Positions 34,845 to 46,280 of a stretch of DNA of 64,000 nt are shown piece by piece. Numbering within the stretch: the first letter of the stretch is position 1; the number at the start of each line of letters is the position of its first letter. The DNA is taken from assembly GCA_036365145.1 (NCBI GenBank), contig JAEOAD010001700.1, positions 558,001-622,000 of the forward strand, given 5' to 3'. The position numbers and the translations under genes were made by a program. Source of the DNA: Orientallactaga sibirica (taxonomy: Eukaryota > Chordata > Mammalia > Rodentia > Dipodidae). Under the pieces are notes generated by a model. It was not told where the DNA came from, searched no databases, and saw only the letters and a list, made by a program, of their open reading frames with translations.

Positions 34845-35562
34845 CTGTGGTTGAAAAATATATTAGGCCCAAGTCCTTAAAATTAGTCATCCTCAGTATA
34901 GTATGTAGGTGTCTTTATAAGACATTTGCCACTCAGCCACTATTCCTTTTCCTTTCTGCTCCTTTTGAGATGCATAACTAAATCCTAATCAGTAAAAAAT
35001 CCTCAGTATAGATTCTTTAAAGATATTATGATAATGTTCATGTTATTTTTAAAATCAGCTGATAATGTTCAATTTTTAATGTCAGGAATAATGGAATAAG
35101 AAAGATGTCATCAGATGACTACTAAGATTGTGTCTTTTGCTGCTTCATAGGAAGAGGATGGGCTCTAAAAATAAAAGTTTTTGAAGACCCTGAGACGAGT
35201 GTATATTTATTTTCAGTGCTGATATAATATAATCTAGCACTGGTAAGGCCTTATTGTTTTATACCTCAAGTTTTATAGCCTTAGTTATAATTGTGAGCTT
35301 TTCCCTGAAGCATTTTCAAGAGGTTCAGCTCATAGCTGTCAGACTCTTCAGAACTGACCTTTTACATTAAGGAAGTAGAAATTGCTTAAGGCAGCTAAGA
35401 AGCTAAGACTAGGGGACAACTGATGTAAAGAAAACTGTTTACTGTTTTTCCAGTCTGAATCAGTGCCCATGTTCTCACTGAGAATATTGGTAATTTTATG
35501 AAGTATCACATCACTTTAACATAATAATAATACAGCAATGCATATTAAAATATACATTTTGT
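34845..35562. other. Unassigned AT-rich sequence
   Basis: No coding frame or repeat hallmark recognised. Confidence 0.5.
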
Positions 35563-36009
35563 TATAGCATATTCCTCCAAATTGAAATATTCTCTCCTGA
35601 AGAGAGGAGGGTATTTCTGGAGACTCAGAAGGTCAAGTCTGGATGAGCTGAAACTTAAAAGGTCACAGGACCATGTTCCAAGGTTATATTGACCAGTGTT
35701 GTGAAGCAGTAGAAATATTCCCACCTGCAGGGACTGAAGAGTTAACTGGTTGGGGAGAGACTCCCCCCACCTACCCTGCTTAACTGCCTGCAAGTCTTGC
35801 AAGGAGCTCCAGACACTCAGATAATCCCTGCTGCCTGCAGGTCGTGTGGTGGTCTCTAGAGATATAGCTTCCCTGGTGTTCACCTACTTTGGGATGGGCT
35901 TTTGCATGATGCAGCTGCTTTTGAGTCATGCATTGCTCCTGTAAGCAATCCCTCACCCTCCTCCCTAAGTAACCCCAATAAACTCATTGGTTCACCAAAA
36001 AAAAAAAAA
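35563..36009 (+). mobile_element. LTR fragment ending in an A-tail
   Basis: Same family as the solo LTR at 26584. It stops at 'aataaactcattggttcacc' followed by A13 (about 35997-36009), as a transcript polyadenylated at the end of R would. Confidence 0.6.
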
Positions 36010-36026
36010 GTTCATATTAAAAATGT

Positions 36027-36457
36027 TCATGAAAGGATTATACTTAGTGAGGTAACCCAGGCCCAGAAAGCCAAATGTCACATGTTCTCTCTTATATATA
36101 TGGATCCTAACTACAAATGATTGGACTTCTAAGTGAGTAAAAATAAAACTCAGTAGCAGAAGCCAGTAAGCTAGAAAGGGGATATAAAGGGAATAGAAAG
36201 GGAGGGAGGGGTACTTAATAGGATGGTATTGTATATATGTAAGTAGAAGAACAGATTAATGGGGGTGAAAAGGCCTAAGTGAGGTCAGGGGAAGAGATTG
36301 ATTAAAGGAACTGTGAAGGGAGGGCTAATCAAAATCTAAGAGGATATAAAAAAGTCATATGGAAACCTACTTTTCTGGACAATGGAACACTCAGAAGCCA
36401 TAGATTGTTACTAGAAAATTTTCAGTGCCAGGGATGGGATACCAGGTAGGGTGCCAG
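36027..36457 (+). mobile_element. L1 fragment (end of ORF2 and start of 3'UTR)
   Basis: Matches the 3' end of ORF2 ('agtgaggtaacccaggcc', 'aagccaaatgtcacatgttc') and then the jerboa L1 3'UTR ('ttaatgggggtgaaaagg') present also at 46741, 54795 and 58134. Confidence 0.85.
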
Positions 36458-37355
36458 TTTGTTAATCCACGGGGGAATAAAGCAGACTTTGAAGAACAGG
36501 ATACTCCTTGAGCACTCAGGTCCCTTCAAAAGAGTCAACATCCTTCCTGTTGTCCCAAGACAGGTCAGCTGGCCCAATCTCAAAGATTGTAATCTCATAC
36601 AATTGCAGCTGAACAGGCAACAGTTTCAGCCTAAAGATTTCTTGCTGTGACATATCCCTCTGCTCACACTGGTCCATTTTTACACAATGTAACCCTGCAC
36701 AAATTCTTAGGACATAGGCATAACAGCAAGCCTCTCACACAAACTGCTTTTAGCCCAGTCCAGGCAAAGCTCTTTCTCACCCTCACAAGCCAAACCTCAC
36801 AAGTCCATAGTTCTTACTGCATTCAAGTCTTTCAACTCTGACCAGAATAGTCCATCAAGCTGTACTTACAGCACTGCAATTATCTCTTAGGCCAAGGTTT
36901 CAAATCCTTCCATATTCCTCTTGAAAATCAGCTCCAAAAGGTCAAAGCCACACAGTCAAGTGTCTGTCAGCAATCCCACTCCTCTGGTTCCAACTTTACT
37001 GTTGGAGTCAGGTTCTCATTGCTGGTAGAAATCACCCAACCAAGAGCAGCTTGTGGGGAAAAAAAGGAGATTTATTTTGGCTTACAGGTTCAAGGGGAAA
37101 GTTCCATGATGGCAGGGGAAAACGATGGCATGATGGTGGACATCACCCCCTGGCCAACATAAGGTGGAAATAGCAACAGGAGAGTATGCCAAACAATGGC
37201 ATGGGGAAACTGAATATAACACTCATAATCCCGCTCCCAACAATACAGTGCCTCCAGGAGGCTTTAATTTCCAATTGCCATCAGCTGGAAAAACTAGCAT
37301 TCAGAATACCTAAGTTTATGGGGGACACCTGAATCAAACTACTACAGCAGTTAAG
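36458..37355. repeat. Unclassified long interspersed repeat
   Basis: The 3' 370 bp (from 36990) match the repeats at 2980 and 6440; the rest looks continuous with it but has no second copy here. Confidence 0.45.
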
Positions 37356-37360
37356 GAGAA

Positions 37361-37744
37361 GAACCATTGGGCACTAGGTAACCAAAAGTGCCTTCTTCTT
37401 GAGTAGTGACTCCATTGATCTGTTCTGGAAAGTCACAAGGTCTGCAGTTATCTATTAACCCATGCATAGAGATTGAGGAAGTCGTTATCTTATGGCTTTG
37501 GGGCTGGAGCCTTATCCTGTGGAACATCTTATAGCCTTGGGGCTGGGGTCTTATCCTGTTGAAACATAATTATAGAATACCTAAGCTACTTCCCTGTTCT
37601 GCTGTATAAAAGGCACCCTGGGATTAATAAAACTCGCAGCTTGATCAGAACTTTGTCTTGCTGTCGGTTCCTTGTGTCTCTTGTCCCTTTCATTTCAGGT
37701 TCTCTAGGGTCCTTGCTCCCGTTGAAGCCCCGCTGGCCGGGGCA
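37361..37744 (+). repeat. 5' LTR of mosaic ERV
   Basis: TATAAAA at 37605-37611 and AATAAA at 37626-37631. The TG start is degraded; matching to the 3' LTR begins at 'gaaccattggg'. Confidence 0.88.
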
Positions 37745-37746
37745 AA

Positions 37747-37764
37747 TGGCGCCCAACGTGAGAG
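37747..37764 (+). promoter_or_regulatory. Primer-binding site, tRNA-Lys (1,2) type
   Basis: 'tggcgcccaacgtgagag' matches the tRNA-Lys1,2 complement over its first 14 bases; this primer is used by many betaretrovirus-like elements. Confidence 0.85.
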
Positions 37765-37943
37765 CTCGAACCCAGGATCGCCTGAAACACCATCTGCCAC
37801 CTACCCAATGGGGATCCCGCACCGAGGCCGCCGCGACCCGAAGAGGGGGTTAGACACTGGCCCGCTGGTGATTGCCATGGAGTTGCCCGCCCGTGAGACA
37901 GATCCACGTGAACACTCGGACGGTGAGGTAAGATTTTTTTACC

Positions 37944-38069
37944 ATGGGACAAGCATTTACAAAAGAGGACTTTTTTGTGACTGGGCTAAAACAAGCTCTC
38001 AAGGTACGAGGAACTAGGGTTAAGAGAAAGGCAAATGAACAGGCCCGGCAGTGGCTGCCTCCCCAGTGA
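37944..38069 (+). pseudogene. gag: Betaretroviral gag N-terminus, truncated
   Basis: 41 codons: MGQAFTKEDFF then LKQALKVRG, the myristoylation signal and basic helix of a betaretroviral matrix, before a TGA at 38067. Splice-donor-like 'gaggtaaga' lies just upstream. Confidence 0.75.
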
Positions 38070-38250
38070 GAAAGTAATATCTCCACTGACGGTTAGGCGA
38101 GATATAATGTAAAGAAAAAACAAACTTTCCCTTTCTCCATCAGAGAAAGGCAAAACTACAGGCTGACAGGGGCTGCCTCCCCACTGAGGGTTTAGGCGAG
38201 GTGTAATGTAAAGAAAAACAGACTTTTTCCTTCTCAAAGAAAAAGACAAA
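38000..38250. repeat. Two diverged copies of a ~115 bp unit
   Basis: 'ggctgcctccccactgagg...aatgtaaagaaaaa' occurs twice (about 38020-38130 and 38145-38250). Confidence 0.7.
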
Positions 38251-38802
38251 TCTCTCTCTCTCAGACACTGTCTTCTTCTTTCATTCTTTATTTTTGGTTT
38301 GAGCCATCGCGTGGACTTGAATCAAGGCGACAGGGCAACTAAAGTCTCTCGGCTGGGGCTACTCTCTGGCATTGACTGAAGGCCCCGAGCTCATTGTTCA
38401 AGTCCCAAAAGCCCGACTGGGTGTTGGCAGCAATCTCCTATCTAGTCCTCTCTCCAATAACCTTTAGGGCAGCAGCCAGACTTTTAAACTTGCGGTCAGG
38501 CTTATGTTTAAGATCCATTGGGGAATTCCCCTGAGCTATTTATAGCCCAGAAACGTTGCCCTCTAGTATTGGCATTTCTAAACTTTCTCTATCGTGAAAA
38601 ACACTAGCTTTCACCAAAAAACTGTGGCAGGAAAAACTGCTCAAAAACCACAGGCAACAACAAAGACAAAAGCTCATAGCTGGGGGCAAGGCTCAAGCTC
38701 CTACAGGCTTTTCTTTTCAGCAAATGTTAAACAAACCAGAATTGTTTATTCAAGGGCTTAAGGTGCTTAAGATGCAGGGGACCCAAGTTAAATTTCTTGT
38801 TC

Positions 38803-38842
<40 letters not shown>

Positions 38843-39171
38843 ATGGTTCCCCCAAAAAAGACACTATCAATGAGTAATGATGGAGTCACATGGGTGATTG
38901 TTTAAAAGATTTTTATCGCCTTCTCCTATTGAAACCTGATTAGTGACATCCTTCAGTCTCACTATCAGATAAGCCCCTTCCCCCCCTTCTCCATTCACAG
39001 TGGATGCAAAGCCCGGGCTCCAGGGGCGTGCCTACCCCACGTGGGCTCAGGTGGCCTCCAGCCACACCCGCCCTCCGCCCAACAGGGTAAACAAGGAGAT
39101 AATAGATTTAAAAAAAAGAGAGAGAGAGAGAGAAGAAAGAGGCTCTTAGCTTCCCTGGCTTGCAGAGCTTG

Positions 39172-39418
39172 GGGACTACTAACAAAAATCTCAAAATATG
39201 GGTAAATGCCAAATTACTATAAGTAGATGTGGATTTCTTATAAGTATTTACAACTGTTTTAAGCTTATTTTGTCTCTGTATACTTTTATGGGACTACTAA
39301 CAAAATTTCAAAATATGGGTAAATGCCAAATTATTATAAGTAGATATAGACTTCTTATAAGTATTTACAACTGTTTTAAGCTCACTTTGTCTCTCTATGC
39401 TTTTCTGGGACTACTAAC
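39172..39418. repeat. Tandem repeat, ~118 bp unit, two copies plus a partial third
   Basis: 'gggactactaac' recurs at 39172, 39290 and 39407 with 'atgggtaaatgccaaatta' following the first two. Confidence 0.9.
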
Positions 39419-40404
39419 TACAACAACAAAAAGGCAAACAAACAAACAAAAAAGTCTCAAGAATTATATTTAAATTTGAATATGTGCTTAATACTAAATT
39501 TGTTTAAAAAATTTTTTTAAATAATGTTCAAATCTACTTTCATAATTTAAATATGTGTCAGAAGTCAAGTCTGATCTACTCTTTAAAGATATTTCATAAG
39601 GCCTTTTTATTTAAAAAGCCTCATGGTAACAACAATAAAAGTTTTCGCTGGTAATAATAAGATAAACTAACTAAAAAAAGTTAAACCGGAGAAAAAACTT
39701 TAAATGTTGGTAACTATTTAATGAAAAAGATTATTACAGAATGGTTACATAGTTTGTAAGATAAAAATATGTAACTGTAGATATTAAGTAAACTTGAACA
39801 AGGTTAAAGACAAAACACTTAACCAGATTACAGATCTTTTTAGATACAATAAAGTGATTATTAACCTAGGGCTTACATCAAACTAATAAAAGCATGGCTC
39901 TAGCTGATAGAAGGTTACTATGGTATTCAGTTTGTAAATTTACAACTTTAACTTGTTGATATTAATCTGGTCATGATGATGGTTAAAAAGACTAAATTTA
40001 GAGTACCCAATAAAGTTAAAAGTTCCTATTTGTCAACATTTTAACTATATCTTAAAGTTAAAATTGGTTCATTAATATTTAATTCTCTCACATGGTTAAT
40101 ATAACTAATATACAAAAAATGCCTAACATCTCTCTCCATTGCCTGTGATAATTGTTTCCTATCCAACTATATGCTCCTGATAACATAACTGCCTTTGTTA
40201 TGATTCTGGTAAATGTCACACAACCCTGGGGGTTCCCAAACACTCGTGTGGGGGACTTAACACTTCCTTTGATTCCCTAACTAAGAAACCCAAGCAAACC
40301 CAAGACTCGAGACTCGAAAAATTCTTCTCAGACCGGTCTGGTGAGTATCTGAGCGCTCTTTCTCTTTCTCCTTTTTAAATTTGGTTTTGAAGCGCGCATA
40401 GCTT

Positions 40405-40590
40405 TTCTTGGGCCCTCTGTTTATTGGGCCCTCTGTTTCTGTCATATTCGTGTGTCTATGTTATTGGGCCCTCTGTTTCTGTCATATTCGTGTGTCTATG
40501 TTATTGGGCCCTCTATGTTTCTGTCATATTCGTGTGTCTGTGTTATTGGGCCCTATGTGTTTCTGTCATATTTGTGTGTCTACATGTTAA
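40405..40590. repeat. Minisatellite, ~40 bp unit, about four copies
   Basis: The unit starts 'ttattgggccctctgtttct' and ends 'catattcgtgtgtctatg'. Units 1 and 2 (40421-40460, 40461-40500) look identical; units 3 and 4 are 42-44 bp and diverged. It is transcript-leader sequence of the gamma-like part. Confidence 0.92.
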
Positions 40591-40631
40591 TTGTTTCCCT
40601 ATGGATGGATGCTTCTCCCTTGACTTAATAA

Positions 40632-41080
40632 CATGGGACAGTTCCCTTCCCCCTCTTTAGGACAAAAATCAAGGACATCGCTCAGAAAAATGGAGTATCT
40701 ATTTCTGTTCCTCAATGGCTATCAGAGGACACCCTTCATTCAAATATTAAAAAGAATGTTTTCTGTCCTAGGAACAGACATCCAGACCAGATCCCATACA
40801 TCGTGACCTGGAAAAATTTAATTAACCCCCCACCCTTTCTTCACTCCTTTCTTCACAGGTGCTGGCGGCCACAGCCAAAAAAGACACCAAGCCCACCGCT
40901 GAAGCCTCAGTCCCAATTCTTGTGTGGGGGAGGGAATGGGGACTGGGAGTTACATCTCAGGTCAATAAATGGTTTACAAAATTTGTCTGTTACAAGGATC
41001 AGAGGCTCCCATGGCTGAGTATCTCTAAAAGGTCCTACAGGTATAAAAACTCGCCAAAAGCTATGTTATTGGACTGATTA
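40632..41080 (+). pseudogene. gag: Gammaretrovirus-like gag matrix remnant inside the mosaic ERV
   Basis: 'atgggacag' at 40633 encodes MGQ. A frameshift leads to a frame reading KDIAQKNGVSISVPQW and then HPDQIPYIVTWKNLI, close to the end of gammaretroviral matrix (compare the provirus at 29497 and the element at 63749). A proline-rich stretch follows. Such sequence is unexpected between betaretrovirus-like LTRs. Confidence 0.7.
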
Positions 41081-42354
41081 AAATTTTTCTCAAACTTTTT
41101 CATCACAGATAGATATTGATAAAAAGCTGTCAGTCAGGTTATATGCTCTAAAAAATGCTGTTATGTATTTTAAAAAGGCAGGTTGTCAATCTGGTGGTTC
41201 AAAAGCAATTGTTTTGTCATGTAAATTGTTAATTCATAAGTATTACTCCTTTATCCTACAATGGGACTGCTACTGTATGGTAAAAGATCAAAAATCATAT
41301 TTGGGGTATTTAAAAATCATAATAATCTTAACATATATTTACAAGGTTTACAAAAAATATATATATACATATATTTGTTATTTCATATAGTCATTTGTCT
41401 TTTGGTGATCCTGCTAAGGCTACAAAAGGATTTTTTTTTGATGCCTTAAGTATCTCCCAAGCAGTTTCTTTCTCATATTCTCATTTGGCTTAAGCAGGGG
41501 GGAATTTACTGCCAAACAAACAAACATAGATTACAGAGTTGGAGGTCAACACATTCCTCAGCTAGTTCCTTATCTGAATCAGACCTGGGCTTAATGACTA
41601 TCTGTTCTATAATGGCAGTACTGTCGTCTGGTTATTAAATGATGTCTTCTAAGTAAAAAAGAAAAAACTTTAACTTGGTTTACAACAGTTTCAACATACA
41701 GGAATGGCTGTGGCTGAGTCAGGCGAACAAACAATGTTACAGAGGCTAATGTAGCGGCTTCCAGAGCTCAAGTGCTCCAGCAGCTCAACAGATTGCTGGT
41801 AACAGACTGGAGCTGACAAGCCAAGGAATCGCGACTGAGGACCTGCCTCTGGCCTGACCTGCCTTATGACAGCCCACTGCGACCGCCCCCTGGCCTAGGT
41901 GCCGAACCTTTGCCCTAGTTTGCAGGTGTACCCCATATCTCCTCACTTATTGGCACTTGTCTAAACTTAAAATAATCTGAGTGACTCCCCTCCAACAGGA
42001 ACCGCATAGGAGTCAGACCTATGCATATTGGCTCATAAATGTGTGAGTACAATATGGGCACCAACGCGGGTGTAGAAAATATTGCAAGGGAAGGTCCCCC
42101 TTTTGACCGCTTCTGAATTCCCTGAGAGTCAAACCTGACTTGCATGGAGGTTGGTACCGTACTTTCTGTGTTGGCTCTGCCTCCCCTCCCCAAAAGGTAC
42201 CAAGAGCCAAAAGAGGTGGGATAAAAATCCCACGGGAGGAGTCAGGTCAATGCTCCCCCAGTTGGTTACAGGCCCACCGTGACATCACGGAACCCTGGGA
42301 GTCCTAATAAAGTTTACAAAAATTGGCCACCACAAAAACACCTTCTAAAACTAA

Positions 42355-42369
42355 TAGAAAGGGAGGAGA
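42355..42369 (+). promoter_or_regulatory. Polypurine tract of mosaic ERV
   Basis: 'atagaaagggaggaga' region adjoining TGTCGGG at 42370. Confidence 0.8.
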
Positions 42370-42741
42370 TGTCGGGAACCATTGGGCACTAGGTAACCAA
42401 AAGTGCCTTCTTCTTGAGTAGTGACTCCATTGATCTGTTCTGGGAAGTCACAAGGTCTGCAGTTATCTATTAACCCATGCACAGAGATTGAGGAAGTCGT
42501 TATCTTATGGCTTTGGGGCTGGAGCCTTATCCTGTGGAACATCTTATAGCCTTGGGGCTGGGGTCTTATCCTGTTGAAACATAATTATAGAATACCTAAG
42601 CTACTTCCCTGTTCTGCTGTATAAAAGGCACCCTGGGATTAATAAAACTCACAGCTTGATCAGAACTTTGTCTTGCTGTCGGTTCCTTGTGTCTCTTGTC
42701 CCTTTCATTTCAGGTTCTCTAGGGTCCTTGCTCCCGTTGAA
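42370..42741 (+). repeat. 3' LTR of mosaic ERV
   Basis: Intact TGTCGGG start; ends about 20 bases short of the 5' LTR end at 'cccgttgaa'. Confidence 0.88.
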
Positions 42742-43074
42742 CTTAGAATACTCCTTACCACCTTATCATAAGACTTCAACATAACTGAAGGATTTATGAA
42801 CCACTGACCTCCATGGAAAAAAATTTTGGGCCATAAAACTTACAAGCTCACAGATAGCTAGATTTGACCTTGGAGTCATCAGGCCACCTGGGGGAACATC
42901 TTTAATACCCCCTCAACAGGATTAGTAAACAAAAGGAAGAGAATTTATCTTCCCATTATCCACTCCCAAGGAAAAGTAAACAGCCAGTTTAATTTTATCT
43001 CTATCCCCCCCCCATCTTTGACTGCTGACAATCCAGAACATCAATGACTACACCCCCCAACAGCTTTAGTGTTG

Positions 43075-43077
<3 letters not shown>
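42742..43077. other. Unassigned sequence
   Basis: No feature recognised. Confidence 0.5.
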
Positions 43078-43108
<31 letters not shown>

Positions 43109-43225
43109 AGATAGGGTCTCACTCTAGCCCAGGCTGACCTGGAATTCACTATGTAGTCTCAGGATGGCCTCAAACCCACAGCAGTCCTCCAACCTCTGCC
43201 TCCCAAGTGTGCCACCACATTTGGC
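43078..43225 (-). repeat. B1 SINE
   Basis: T28 tail; a gap in the distal half has removed the 'gctgggattaaag' block. Confidence 0.85.
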
Positions 43226-43719
43226 TGTTTAACTTCTTCTGATGGACCCTCACCTCTGGGGAGCACAGTGAGATAGCATAATGCCCGCAGTGAGACCTGC
43301 TCTGCAGTCTGCCTCCTTCTCCCAGAGCCCCCAGTGTCCATTTGTACAGGCCAAGGGAGACAAAAGGTACTGAAACAGCTACAGCAAATTCTTTCACAAT
43401 TTCTGTAAGTTCCCCTTGGGTCCACAAGGAAACCTGTAATAGCTTGGGATCCTCCCCAGCACCCAAATTTTTAGATCAACTTCCAGCACTGGGGAAATAG
43501 CAAGGACCAGGGACCCAGGAACACAGTAGCATTGGCACAAGGTGTGCTAAAGCCACTCTCCCAGTCCCCTTCCCAAGAGACTGGAGCACAGGGCTCACAC
43601 TTTGTACCATTCATAGGCTCCTAGGTCCGCCAGGCCTCAGCCTGAGATCTGAAGCCTTTTCCAGGCTCTGCTCAGGGGACAGAGACCCTGGGCAAAAATT
43701 GTTCACAGCCTCAGACATT

Positions 43720-43759
<40 letters not shown>

Positions 43760-44018
43760 AGAAGACATCACAGTACCTACCCCTTCTTGTGTTTTCTTCC
43801 CAGCTTCAGTGATACATGACAGACAAGGGATGGGGTTGCCACCTGAAGGAAGCCATCCAGATGCTCGACTGGCCGTGTTCCAGAGGAACTTTGGCAGCAC
43901 TTGGCCATAGCCAAGTGACTTGCGATTGGAAACCTTATGCCACTTGCCACGGTACCACAGAACAAGCCCACTTGAATCCTGTGGCCTTAGTGGGGATTTT
44001 AAGGATGCCCAGCTGTAG
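43226..44018. other. Unassigned sequence with CA microsatellite
   Basis: (CA)n at 43721-43756. Frames on the minus strand (88-98 aa, 43159-43466) start inside the B1 and match nothing I recognise. Confidence 0.5.
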
Positions 44019-44672
44019 TATTAAAGAAATACCATATATGTAAAGATACTAGCTGATAGTAATTTAGATGGAATATAATCAATGTATCTATAAGAAATGT
44101 AAATGCTCCTAGGACTTACAGTGAAGTGATAGATGTTGCACTTCCCTCCTCTGAAACTGCAGTGGGAGATCCTCTGATGGGAGCTAACAAGGATTCTGTG
44201 ACTCTGAGCCAGATTCCTTTGGACAGTATGTAACTACCTTATCTCAGGAGACAGCTGCCTGTACTTAATCTTATTTGACAAAACCCTACACTTATGGATG
44301 TAAATTTCTCCCCTCTTTATGTGTGGCAGAATTCAAAGGATTGTAAAAAGGATATAAGTTCAGCACAATCTGAGTTCAGGGCCTCTATTAGATTTTTTTT
44401 TTTTTTTTTTTTTGGTTTTGCGAGGTAGGGTCTCACTCTGGTCCAGGCTGACCTGGAATTAACTATGTAGTCTCAGGGTGGCCTCGAACTCTCGGCGTTC
44501 CTCCTACCTCTGCCTCCCGAGTGCTGGGATTAAAGGCATGCGCCACCACGCCCGGCTTCTCTATTAGATTTTTGGCATTAGCCAGCAGAAATCTGTGCAT
44601 GAATGAAGGCTCTCTCCCTCTCTTTGAAGTGGATTTTGTCTGATTATTCTCATTGACTCATTAATTCCTAGG
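44019..44672 (+). repeat. Right-facing arm of an inverted LTR-like pair
   Basis: Matches the reverse complement of 45422-45890. Contains 'acagctgcctgtacttaatc', 'gcacaatctgagttcagggc' and 'aaggctctctcc'. Interrupted by a B1 at 44391-44570. Confidence 0.85.
44383..44582 (-). repeat. B1 SINE with target-site duplication
   Basis: Core between two copies of 'ctctattagattttt'. Confidence 0.9.
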
Positions 44673-44835
44673 CCAGAGCTACAAATTTGAACTCAGAATG
44701 CAAGCAGACTGAGTAGCCCACTCATTCACAGAGGTTAAATTACAGTTCCCTCCCCGCTTGTGGGAATTCCTTGGCTGGCACTACATAAATGCCTCTTAAT
44801 GGCCCCTGTTGGGCCTCTGTAAACTTTTAATTTTT

Positions 44836-45105
44836 AGCTCTGAATACATGTGGAGCTCCCAGTCAGTTCCAATCACACATGGAGCAATGCTAAATACACA
44901 AGGAGCAGTCCAGTCCTGTCAGCCCCGAGTACACACAGAGCAGTCCAGTCCTGCCAGCTCCATATACACATGCAGCAGTCCTGTCAGCTCTAAATACACA
45001 TGGAGCAGTCCAGTCTTTTCAGCTCTGAACACACATGGAGCAGTCCCATCAGCTCCGAATACACATCAGCTCAAATACACACGGAGCCCCATCAGCCACT
45101 ATTTA
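44836..45105. repeat. Degenerate minisatellite in the loop
   Basis: About eight units of 24-42 bp built on 'cagctc(t/c)gaatacacatggagcagtc', with variable deletions. It lies between the two inverted arms and yields apparent open frames (44809-45360) that are repeat-encoded. Confidence 0.85.
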
Positions 45106-45421
45106 GATCCCGTATACATATGGGGCCTACTTGGAATGGCCCTAGAGCTGATCAGGCTCTATCCCAGTATGCTTCTGGTCCCCCCAGGATCTACCTTGGT
45201 CATTTGTCTGGTGGTTCTTCCAAGTCTGGTGGGGAGCTTTGGTGCCATGGGAGGGCAGAGCTCCGATCCGAGTTTGGGCCTTGAAACCATCAGGGAGCAT
45301 GCTTTCCAAATCGCTCAGAGACTCCATCACCCACAGCAGCTCAGCTGCCCACGTCAGTAGGTCAGAGAGCCAGGAGTTTGCGTGCAAGACTCTCATGACT
45401 CAGTTTCCCAGCCAACACGCC

Positions 45422-45890
45422 AGGTATGATATAGGAATGAGTCAGAGAATAATCAGGCAAAATCTACTTCAGAGAGAAGGAGAGAGCCTTTATTCACACT
45501 CGAACCTCTGTTGGCTAATGCCAAGAACCTGACAGAGGCCCTGAACTCAGATTGTGCTGGACTTATGTATCTTTTACAACCCTTTGTCTAAATTCTTTCG
45601 TGCTTCAAGAGCAGAGAGACTTACATCCCTAAGTGTAGGGTTCTGTCAAATAAGATTAAGTACAGGCAGCTGTCTCCTGAGATAAGGTAGTTATATAGAT
45701 TGTTCAAAGAGGTCAGGCTCAGAGTCACAGAATACTTGTTAGCTACCATCAGAGGAATCTCCCCCACTGGCTGCAGTTTCTGAGGAGGGAAGTCCTAGGT
45801 ACATTTACATTTCTTATAGATACATTGATTATATTCCATCTGAACTAGTATCAGCTAGAAACATTAAATATATGGTATTCCTTTAATAGT
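45422..45890 (-). repeat. Left-facing arm of the inverted LTR-like pair
   Basis: On the minus strand it ends in '(g)aataaaggctctctcc...' and 'gactcattcctatatcatacc', consistent with LTR R-U5. The sequence beyond (45421 downward) shows no primer site I can name. Confidence 0.8.
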
Positions 45891-46200
45891 GCCACAAGCC
45901 TTTAATCCCAGCACTCGGGAAGTAGAGATAGCAGGATCACTGAGCTAGAGTGAGACACTGCTTGAGGGGGGGGGAACACTTTGTGATACACAAGTATGGG
46001 GCTGGAGAGATGGCTTAGTGCTTAAGGCACTTGCCTGAAACGTCTAAGGACCCAGGTTCAATTTCCCAATACCCATGTAAAGCCAGATGCAAAGTGGTGC
46101 ATGCATATGGAGTTTTTTGGCAGAGGTTAGAGGCCAGGCCTGGCATGCCAATTCTCTTTTTCTCTGCTTGAAAATGAATAATAGTAATAAATACACAAGT
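45889..46200 (+). repeat. Partial B1 then Dip-type SINE
   Basis: B1 45889-45975 with internal deletion; Dip 45999-46200. Confidence 0.8.
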
Positions 46201-46280
46201 AAACATTCATTTTGAAAATGGTTTGCTGGCAGAAGTCCACTGACCTGTACAAAGAGGGGTAAGATAGTGATAAGGAGGAA

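Larger units (their letters stand above)
37361..42741 (+). mobile_element. Non-coding mosaic ERV with betaretrovirus-like ends (ERV2 class)
   Basis: LTRs at 37361-37744 and 42370-42741 differ by about three substitutions, so insertion was fairly recent. The primer site is of tRNA-Lys type and a short betaretroviral gag start follows. From 38070 to 40300 the interior is AT-rich and non-coding with local tandem repeats. At 40300-41080 a gammaretrovirus-like leader and matrix piece appears. No pol or env could be recognised. The layout recalls mouse ETn elements: functional cis sequences with a replaced, non-coding interior that depends on enzymes from a relative. Confidence 0.85.

Noticed and set aside
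44809..45396. Overlapping plus- and minus-strand frames of 84-183 residues
   Set aside because: They come from a minisatellite and LTR-flanking DNA; no family resemblance, and both strands are open because the repeat unit lacks stops.
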